In this document: piece by piece, positions 56,520 through 64,000 of the stretch | Position numbering within the stretch: position 1 is the first letter of the stretch | Layout: each line of letters begins with the position of its first letter | From: Rhizobium jaguaris | GTDB taxonomy: Bacteria > Pseudomonadota > Alphaproteobacteria > Rhizobiales > Rhizobiaceae | DNA length: 64,000 bases | Direction of reading: 5' to 3' | Assembly: GCF_003627755.1 (NCBI RefSeq) | Contig: NZ_CP032694.1 | Location: 4,398,501 to 4,462,500 of the forward strand | Translations under genes and position numbers: made by a program | The notes under the pieces: generated by a model | The model's database searches: none | Seen by the model: the letters and a program-made list of their open reading frames with translations, nothing else | What the model was told of the DNA's origin: nothing

Positions 56520-58160
56520 TCACTTCGACACTGGCCAGACAAAGTTGGTGTCGAAGCTCGGACCGAGCTTGAAGTCCTTCACATCCTTGCGATAGCCGGC
56601 GACTTCCGTCTGCTGGAACAGGAAGACGAAGGGGCTGGCATCCAGGTACTTCTTCTGGATATCCTGATACATGGCGCCGCGCTTGGCGGCGTCGACCTCG
56701 AACAGGGCGGCTTTGGTTTCCTTGTCCAGTTCAGGCGTCGTCCAGTCATTGCGCCAGGCAAGCGTCTTATTGGTGCCTGCGTCGGAATTGTCAGGATTGT
56801 TCGTGAAGGTATCGGCATTGGAATGGGGGTCCCAATAGTCGTTACCCCAGTTGCCGAAATAGATATCGTGGTTACGGGCACGATACTTGGTGAGCTTTTG
56901 CTTGCCGTCGCCCGGAATGATCTCGACCTTGATTCCGGCCTGGCCTAGCGTCTGCTGGACCGAAGTGGCCACACCGGTATCCGGCTCGATGCTGCGCACG
57001 TCCATCGTCACGGAGAAACCGTTCGGCAAGCCGGCCTTGGCCAGCAGCTCCTTTGCCTTCGCGACATCGAGCTTGAACGGATTTTCATCCAAAGAGCCAA
57101 GCATGCCCTTCGGCTCGAAGGTCTGATGGATTTCGCCGATGCCCTTGATCAGCGTCTTGCTGATGGCGTCATAGTCGACCAGGTACTTGAACGCCTGCTG
57201 CACTTCCGGCTTGGCAAGATTCGGGTTCTTCTGGTTGAGGCTGATGTAATAGATCGTGCCCTTCGGCGCACTCGTCGAGGTGAGCTGTGCGTTCTTCTCG
57301 ATAGCGGCCGCATCGGTCGGCGACAGGTTGCGGGCAACGTCGATGTCGCCTTTCTCCAGTGCCAGACGCTGTGCCGAGCTTTCCTTCATGAAGCGGTAGA
57401 TGACGCGGGCGAGCTTCGGCTTGGTGCCGTAATAATTGTCGTTGCGCTCCAGAACGACGGCTTCGTTGGCGCGCCATTCGCGCAGCTTGAACGGGCCGGA
57501 GCCAGCAAAGCCGGTCTTCAGCCAGCCATTGCCGAAATCGTTGTCATATTTGTTGTCAGCCGACGGCGTTACCGGCTTCACATGCTGCATGACCAGCTTC
57601 TTGTCGACCACTTCGGCAACGGTCGCCGTCAGGCAGTTCAGCACGAAGCTCGGTGCATAAGGCTTGTCGACGGTGAAGGTGAACGTGCTGGGATCGGTGG
57701 CTTTCGCCTTTTCCGTGACATTGGCGCCCGTCAGGCCGAATTGGGTGAGAATGAAGGCCGGGCTCTTGTCGAGCTTGACGACGCGCTCGAAGGACCAAGC
57801 GACGTCATCGGCGGTGATCGGATTGCCGGAGGCGAATTTCAGGCCGGGCTTCAGCTTGAACGTATAGGTCAGGTGATCGTCGGACACCGACCAGCTCTCG
57901 GCAAGGTCGCCCTGGATCTTGGAGGTGTCGTTGATGTCGAGGCGAACGAGCAGGCTGTAGGTGTTGCCGGTGACTTCGGCAGCGGAGAGTTCGTAAGCTT
58001 CAGCCGGGTCCATACTCAGGATGTCATCGAAGGCAAAACCTTCGACCAGCGTATCCTTCGGCGTCGCAGCGTATGCGCTCGGCACGGCCATCGTTAGAAG
58101 TGTGAGAGCCGCACCGGCCGAAAGAGCGCGGAAGTTGCGGTTCATCTTGGTCATCATCAT
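56520..58160 (-). CDS. dipeptide/oligopeptide ABC transporter, substrate-binding protein
   Basis: 546-aa family-5 periplasmic binding protein. Signal peptide to about residue 32 (LLTMAVPSAYA), then LVEGFAFDDILSMDPAEAYE, and LTYTFKLKPGLKFASGNPIT typical of the group. Three in-frame ATGs open the gene; the first is used. It sits 37 bp after the M19 dipeptidase stop. The coupled dipeptidase suggests short peptides as ligands, perhaps of unusual stereochemistry. Confidence 0.9.
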   Translation of the reverse strand: MMMTKMNRNFRALSAGAALTLLTMAVPSAYAATPKDTLVEGFAFDDILSMDPAEAYELSAAEVTGNTYSLLVRLDINDTSKIQGDLAESWSVSDDHLTYTFKLKPGLKFASGNPITADDVAWSFERVVKLDKSPAFILTQFGLTGANVTEKAKATDPSTFTFTVDKPYAPSFVLNCLTATVAEVVDKKLVMQHVKPVTPSADNKYDNDFGNGWLKTGFAGSGPFKLREWRANEAVVLERNDNYYGTKPKLARVIYRFMKESSAQRLALEKGDIDVARNLSPTDAAAIEKNAQLTSTSAPKGTIYYISLNQKNPNLAKPEVQQAFKYLVDYDAISKTLIKGIGEIHQTFEPKGMLGSLDENPFKLDVAKAKELLAKAGLPNGFSVTMDVRSIEPDTGVATSVQQTLGQAGIKVEIIPGDGKQKLTKYRARNHDIYFGNWGNDYWDPHSNADTFTNNPDNSDAGTNKTLAWRNDWTTPELDKETKAALFEVDAAKRGAMYQDIQKKYLDASPFVFLFQQTEVAGYRKDVKDFKLGPSFDTNFVWPVSK

Positions 58161-58197
58161 GTTTTCGTTCCCTTATTTTAGCTTTTGTTACTGTATG

Positions 58198-59265
58198 TTA
58201 TGCACGCGATCCGCTGCTTTCTCCCCAAGCAGACGCCAGAATCCGAAGCCAGTTCTCCCTGCATAGCTTCACAAGATCGGTTTCACCATAGCCAACGTTC
58301 CTGAGCGCAGCAATCAGCTTTTGATTGCCTGCTGCATCGCCGATTTCCTCCGGAATCGTCGCCCCGTCGAAGTCCGATCCGAGGCCGACGCAATCGATGC
58401 CGACACGTTTGACGAGGTGGTCGACATGGCGGACCATCGCCTCGATCGGCGTGTTGGCATCCGAACGGCCGTCCTCGCGCAGCATGGCGGTCGCATAGTT
58501 CAGGCCGACGATGCCACGGCTCTCCTTGATGGCGTCGAGTTGCTTGTCGGTCAGATTGCGGGCGACAGGGGTCAGCGCATGCGCATTGGAATGGCTGGCA
58601 ACCAGCGGCTGGTCCGTTGTTTTCGCCACATCCCAGAAGCCTTTTTCGGTGATATGGGCGAGGTCGATGACGATGCCGAGGCGGTTGCATTCGCGCACCA
58701 GCGCAAAACCGGCATCCGTCAGACCCGGGCCGGTATCCGGCGAACTCGGATAGGCAAAGGGTACGCCATGAGCAAAGACGTTGTTGCGGCTCCAGACAGG
58801 ACCGAGCGAGCGCAGGCCGGCCGCATAGAAAGTTTCGAGCGCGACGAGGTCGGCGCCGATGGCCTCGCAGCCTTCCATATGCATTACCGCTGCGAAGATG
58901 CCCTTTTCCATGCAATCGCGGATTTCGGCAGTCGAGCGGCAAAGCTTCCAGACACCGGCGCGATCGAGCCGGAGAGCGATCGCTGCCATTTCAAGCGCGG
59001 TATCGAGCGAGGGCGCCCGTTCCAGCGGCGGCGAGAGCGGCGTTGCATAGTGGCCATTGCGGTCGGGATCGGCGAAGACGAGATTGCCGGAGGGGATATA
59101 GATGGCGCAAAGACCCCCGGCCAGCCCGCCGGCCTTGGCGCGCGGCGCATCGATATGGCCGGCCGATATTCCATCCCTGAATTCAGCGACCGGATCGGTA
59201 CCCTCGCGCGCGTGATTCCAGAGTCTCAACAGAACGTCGTTATGGCCATCGAATACGGATTGCAT
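58198..59265 (-). CDS. M19 membrane dipeptidase-type peptidase
   Basis: 355-aa zinc dipeptidase of the renal-dipeptidase (M19) family: metal ligands in DGHNDVLLRL, the bridging Glu region MEGCEAIG, ASHSNAHAL and GLGSDFDG. Such enzymes hydrolyse dipeptides, including ones with a D-residue. It is the first gene of the operon, followed after 37 bp by the binding protein, so imported dipeptides are probably cleaved by this enzyme. No signal peptide, hence probably cytoplasmic. Confidence 0.9.
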   Translation of the reverse strand: MQSVFDGHNDVLLRLWNHAREGTDPVAEFRDGISAGHIDAPRAKAGGLAGGLCAIYIPSGNLVFADPDRNGHYATPLSPPLERAPSLDTALEMAAIALRLDRAGVWKLCRSTAEIRDCMEKGIFAAVMHMEGCEAIGADLVALETFYAAGLRSLGPVWSRNNVFAHGVPFAYPSSPDTGPGLTDAGFALVRECNRLGIVIDLAHITEKGFWDVAKTTDQPLVASHSNAHALTPVARNLTDKQLDAIKESRGIVGLNYATAMLREDGRSDANTPIEAMVRHVDHLVKRVGIDCVGLGSDFDGATIPEEIGDAAGNQKLIAALRNVGYGETDLVKLCRENWLRILASAWGESSGSRA

Positions 59266-59387
59266 TGTCTATCCTGGATAAAGCGCTCGAACGAGCGGAG
59301 TGGAAGCGGCCAGAATAGAAAAGATGGCGGGATTCGCCATACCTAAATGAAAAAAATCTGCATTAGCATAGAATGTCGCAGCAAACG

Positions 59388-59413
59388 GAAAAGGCGGGAG
59401 CAAAACTCCCGCC
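59388..59413 (-). terminator. terminator of the sugar ABC operon
   Basis: Stem GGCGGGAG / CTCCCGCC with a 5-nt loop and four T on the minus strand, 30 bp past the permease stop. Confidence 0.85.
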
Positions 59414-59442
59414 CTGACATATCAGGCAAAGCCTCGGTCGTT

Positions 59443-60468
59443 TCAGTGTTTAACCCGCTTCTTCTGGCGGTAAACGTCGATTGCGACAGCGGCGACGATG
59501 ATGATGCCCTTGGCGATCTCCTGGTAATAGGCGTCGACGTTCAGGAACGTGAAGCCCGAGATCATCACCCCGAGAATGACGGTGCCGATGATCGTACCGG
59601 TGATTCGGCCAACACCGCCGGTGAGCGAGGTGCCGCCGATGACGGCGGCGGCGATCGCGTCCAGCTCGTAGGTCACGCCCATGCCGGCCTGCGCCGTCTG
59701 GACGCGGGCGGCAGTGATGATACCGGCCAGACCGGCCAGAAGTCCGGCGATCGCATAGACCTTGACCAGATGCGCCTCGACATTGATGCCCGATACCCGC
59801 GCCGCTTGCACATTGGCGCCGATCGCATAGGTGAACTTGCCGTAGCGCGTGTAGCGCAGCACGATGTGGAAGACTAGCGCGACGAGGAGAAACACCACGA
59901 CGGGCCAGATGCCGGTGCCGATGAAATTGAACTGATCAGTGAGGCCGGAAACCGGTTGACCCTTCGTGTACAATTTCGACAGGCCGCGTGCCGACACCAT
60001 CATGCCGAGCGTCGCGATGAACGGCGGAATCTGGGTTTTCGTGATGAGCTGGCCGTTCACGTAACCGGCAGCAAGGCCGATCAGCAAACCGATGCCGATC
60101 GGAACGAAAAACGGCATATCGGTCAGCGCTGGATAAAGCGCCCGCGCCCAAGTGGAGGACTGTGCGAAGCTCGCCGCTACCATGGCAGTCAGCCCGACGA
60201 CGGAGCCCGATGAAAGATCGATGCCGCCGGTGATGATGACCTGCGTCACCCCGACCGAGATGATGCCGATAACGGAGACCTGCAGGATCATGATCTTCAG
60301 GCGCTGTATATTGAGCAGAAAGCTCTGGCCGACGAAAATCCAGCCGAGGATTTCGCAGACGAGTGCAATGCCGATCAGTACGAGGAAGATGCCGAGCTCC
60401 GGCGGCACGCGGCGGCGCCTGGGACGCGTCACGGACGGTGCGGTCGCCTCTGCAACTTTGCTAACCAT
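59443..60468 (-). CDS. iatP: sugar ABC transporter permease, probably myo-inositol
   Basis: 341-aa permease of the RbsC/carbohydrate class with about ten helices, including GGIDLSSGSVVGLTAMVAAS and NVQAARVSGINVEAHLVKVY. The order binding protein - ATPase - permease and the operators upstream suggest the inositol transporter IatP. ATG at 60468, 32 bp past the ATPase stop. Confidence 0.8.
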   Translation of the reverse strand: MVSKVAEATAPSVTRPRRRRVPPELGIFLVLIGIALVCEILGWIFVGQSFLLNIQRLKIMILQVSVIGIISVGVTQVIITGGIDLSSGSVVGLTAMVAASFAQSSTWARALYPALTDMPFFVPIGIGLLIGLAAGYVNGQLITKTQIPPFIATLGMMVSARGLSKLYTKGQPVSGLTDQFNFIGTGIWPVVVFLLVALVFHIVLRYTRYGKFTYAIGANVQAARVSGINVEAHLVKVYAIAGLLAGLAGIITAARVQTAQAGMGVTYELDAIAAAVIGGTSLTGGVGRITGTIIGTVILGVMISGFTFLNVDAYYQEIAKGIIIVAAVAIDVYRQKKRVKH

Positions 60469-60500
60469 GGTTCAATCCTCCTTTGCGACGGCCGGCCCGA

Positions 60501-62042
<1,542 letters not shown>

Positions 62043-62071
62043 CTTTTCCCTCCGGGGCTGGCGGAATTTGA

Positions 62072-62097
62072 GGATGCGGGCGCTAGCGCCCGCATCC
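62072..62097 (-). terminator. intercistronic hairpin after the binding-protein gene
   Basis: Perfect 26-nt palindrome (arms beginning GGATGCGGGCGCT) between the binding-protein stop and the ATPase start. No T-tract. Its place matches the hairpin in the amino-acid operon at 30191-30218; probably it stabilises the upstream mRNA or reduces read-through. Confidence 0.7.
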
Positions 62098-62111
62098 GTC
62101 GGTAACAGCCG

Positions 62112-63041
62112 TCAGTTCTTCTTGACGAAGTCCTTGGCGTTTGCGGGCGTCACGAGCTGGAAGGGGATATAGACCTTCTTCTCCACCTTATCGCCCTTGG
62201 CAAGCTTCAGCGCGGCATCGACCGCACCCTTGCCCTGGCCGGCGGCGTCCTGGAAAACGGTGACTTTGAGGTCGCCGGCCTGCATGGAGGCCAAGGCATC
62301 CTGCGTCGCGTCGACACCGCCGACGACGATTTTATCCATCGATTTGCCGGCCGCCTTCAGCGCTTGGATCGCGCCGATCGCCATTTCGTCATTGTTGGAA
62401 ATGACCGCATCAAAATCGAGACCGCTGGAGAGCCAGTTGGTCATCAAGTCGGAGCCCTGGGTGCGCTGCCAGTTGGCGGTCTGCTCCTGAACGATCTGGA
62501 TGCCCTTGCAATCATCGGTGGCAAGAACGTCATGCACGTCCTTGGTGCGCATGCGGGCCGCCTGGTTCGAGAGCTCACCCATCATGACGACGGCCTTGCC
62601 CTTGCCCTTCAGCAGACGGCAGACTTCCTTGGTTTCCAAGGTGCCGGATTCCTGCTCGTTGGAAGCGACGAAGGCCTGCTTGTCCGGCAAGCTATCGACG
62701 TTCGCCGGCTCGCGGTTGACATAGATAAGCGGAATTTTTGCATCCGCTGCCAGCTTCGATATGGCCGCCGTGGCATCCGTATCCACCGGGTTGACGATGA
62801 TGGCATCGACGTGGCTGGCAATGAAGTTCTGGATTTGGCTCTGCTGCTTGGCGACGTCGTTCTGTGCATCCTCGACCTGCAGCGTCACGCCCTTCATCGA
62901 CTTGGCGTAGTCCTGCATGCCGTTGCGCAGAACGGTCAGAAAGTTGTCGTCGAACAGCGCCATCGACACGCCGATATTTTCGGCATGTGCGGCCGTCGAC
63001 AGCATAAGCGCCATGGCGGAACCCAGAATGAGTTTTTTCAT
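62112..63041 (-). CDS. ibpA: sugar ABC transporter substrate-binding protein, probably myo-inositol
   Basis: 309-aa periplasmic binding protein of the RbsB family. Signal peptide to about residue 20 (MALMLSTAAHA), then ENIGVSMALFDDNFLTVLRN and AIIVNPVDTDATAAI. I recall the Sinorhizobium inositol-binding protein IbpA as very similar. The two GGAA-N6-TTCC sites upstream support inositol regulation. ATG at 63041 follows GGAGG. Ribose or another sugar remains possible. Confidence 0.82.
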   Translation of the reverse strand: MKKLILGSAMALMLSTAAHAENIGVSMALFDDNFLTVLRNGMQDYAKSMKGVTLQVEDAQNDVAKQQSQIQNFIASHVDAIIVNPVDTDATAAISKLAADAKIPLIYVNREPANVDSLPDKQAFVASNEQESGTLETKEVCRLLKGKGKAVVMMGELSNQAARMRTKDVHDVLATDDCKGIQIVQEQTANWQRTQGSDLMTNWLSSGLDFDAVISNNDEMAIGAIQALKAAGKSMDKIVVGGVDATQDALASMQAGDLKVTVFQDAAGQGKGAVDAALKLAKGDKVEKKVYIPFQLVTPANAKDFVKKN

Positions 63042-63189
63042 GATTTTTCCTCCAACTACGGTGTCCGGCTACACCCCTCCTCAACGCCGGAACCCCCGGT
63101 CTCCACCGCAGGGTCAATAATCCGGGCGGCCGTTACTCCCATAACGACAACCCCAAAACGGAACAAACAGACCGTTAAACTCCATATGC

Positions 63190-63203
63190 GGAATATTTAT
63201 TCC
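63190..63203. promoter_or_regulatory. GGAA-N6-TTCC site, candidate IolR operator 1
   Basis: GGAATATTTATTCC, about 150 bp upstream of the binding-protein start. It matches the GGAA-N6-TTCC motif that I recall being proposed for IolR, the RpiR-type inositol repressor of Sinorhizobium meliloti. Confidence 0.6.
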
Positions 63204-63340
63204 ATTTCTCGGTGGAAACGTCAACACTATTTTGTAGCCGCGCGCCTGGAACCGGCGATCGACGGGCGACAGAAGAAGTTTCAACGGAAAAGGCTGTAAA
63301 AGGTGACGATCGGGCCTACATGTGAGCCGCCCAATCCGAT

Positions 63341-63354
63341 GGAACGGACATTCC
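63341..63354. promoter_or_regulatory. GGAA-N6-TTCC site, candidate IolR operator 2
   Basis: GGAACGGACATTCC, extended to ATGGAA/TTCCAT arms (63339-63356). It is 151 bp from the first site and about 80 bp before the DUF1993 gene, so either gene could be controlled. Confidence 0.55.
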
Positions 63355-63432
63355 ATCTACATTTGAATGGCGTAAAATACCGTCGATATCAGGCCGAAAC
63401 CAACCCCCACCGGCCGACAATGGAGAACCAGC

Positions 63433-63939
63433 ATGCCCTCGATGTACCGCTTCTCAGTCCCCGTCTTTCAACGCGGCCTCGCAAACCTTTCGACCTATCT
63501 CGACAAGATCGAGGCCTATGCCGCAGAAAAAGGCACCGATCCGAACGAGCTTGTCAGCGCACGCCTTATTGACGACATGCTGCCGCTCTCCGGCCAATTT
63601 CAACGCGCCACCGACAGCGCCAAGCTTGCGATCGCCCGGCTGACGGGCATCGATGCGCCACGCTTCGAGGACAATGAGACCACCGTTGCCGAGCTGCGCG
63701 AACGCCTGAAGAAGACGCAGGATTTCTTGACGATGGTGACGCCCGAGACGATGGAAGGCACCGAAAGCCGCGAGGTAACGATCTCGCTCGGCGGCAACAA
63801 GACCGTGTTCAGCGGTGAAGACTATCTCGCAAGCTTCGCGCTGCCGAACTTCTTCTTCCACGTCACCACCGCGCACGACATCCTGCGCAGCCGTGGGCTG
63901 CCGGTCGGCAAGATGACCTATCTCGGCTCGTTTTCATGA
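63433..63939 (+). CDS. DUF1993 protein
   Basis: 168-aa soluble protein of the DUF1993 family: YRFSVPVFQRGLANLSTYLD at the start, then LIDDMLPLSGQFQRATDSAK and FALPNFFFHVTTAHDILRSR, a DinB-like four-helix form with conserved His. ATG at 63433 follows TGGAG. Function unknown. A terminator follows. Confidence 0.9.
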   Translation: MPSMYRFSVPVFQRGLANLSTYLDKIEAYAAEKGTDPNELVSARLIDDMLPLSGQFQRATDSAKLAIARLTGIDAPRFEDNETTVAELRERLKKTQDFLTMVTPETMEGTESREVTISLGGNKTVFSGEDYLASFALPNFFFHVTTAHDILRSRGLPVGKMTYLGSFS

Positions 63940-63962
63940 TAGCCTGCTATCGAAGCGCGATC

Positions 63963-63989
63963 AGGGCCGGCGCGATACCGGCCCTTTTT
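63963..63989 (+). terminator. intrinsic terminator after the DUF1993 gene
   Basis: Stem AGGGCCGG / CCGGCCCT with a 7-nt loop and four T, 24 bp past the stop. Confidence 0.88.
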
Positions 63990-64000
63990 CCGTCAGTTCG

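Larger units (their letters stand above)
63042..63432. other. divergent intergenic region, inositol operon and DUF1993 gene
   Basis: 391 bp with the two GGAA-N6-TTCC sites listed separately; otherwise no gene or repeat recognised. Confidence 0.5.

Overview
The window looks like chromosomal DNA of a Rhizobiaceae alphaproteobacterium, most likely a Rhizobium. Evidence: the rpoH2 / carD / fdxA / phaB-phaA-phaR / rpmF / mtgA / ispA gene set, an ndvA-opgC-ndvB cyclic beta-1,2-glucan locus, a Rhizobium-type intergenic mosaic element (RIME), CCCTCTCCCC-type palindromic repeats, a BA14K protein and a DUF3309 protein. No rRNA, tRNA, CRISPR array or prophage was found. One complete IS4-family insertion sequence is present.

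Layout. 0.3-8.2 kb: lipoprotein M48 metalloprotease, heat-shock sigma factor RpoH2, CarD, 7Fe ferredoxin, and an S4 RNA-binding protein coupled to an SUV3-like helicase with a long disordered tail. 8.2-9.5 kb: a 1.28 kb non-coding stretch holding 24 GANTC (CcrM methylation) sites in 770 bp, with four modules of fixed internal geometry; this is the most unusual part of the window. 9.5-10.3 kb: three tiny envelope proteins. 10.4-13.3 kb: polyhydroxybutyrate genes phaB, phaA and divergent phaR. 13.3-14.8 kb: IS4-family element with an 11-bp target duplication, sitting in a palindromic repeat. 14.8-19.1 kb: small membrane protein, rpmF, GST, DUF1868, mtgA, ispA. 19.1-26.3 kb: GlxA-type regulator divergent from a berberine-bridge-type oxidoreductase, LysE exporter, ispG, MFS and EamA transporters. 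26.3-28.4 kb: an A+T-rich acyltransferase/SGNH gene that looks acquired. 28.6-32.6 kb: BA14K protein, polar amino-acid ABC operon, metallo-beta-lactamase-fold hydrolase. 32.7-37 kb: pyruvate carboxylase and a LuxR-type regulator.

37.3-50.8 kb is an envelope glucan region: ndvA (export), a porin, opgC (glucan substitution) and the 8.5-kb ndvB (synthesis). 51.2-52.8 kb has an XRE-cupin regulator and two very small genes. 52.9-59.3 kb is a tightly overlapping dipeptide ABC operon led by an M19 dipeptidase. 59.4-63.0 kb is a sugar ABC operon, probably myo-inositol (IbpA-IatA-IatP type); its upstream region carries two GGAA-N6-TTCC sites that match the motif I recall for the inositol repressor IolR. 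A DUF1993 gene closes the window.

Starts were chosen by ribosome-binding sites and family lengths and often differ from the longest open frame. All functions rest on reading motifs by eye; no database search was run.
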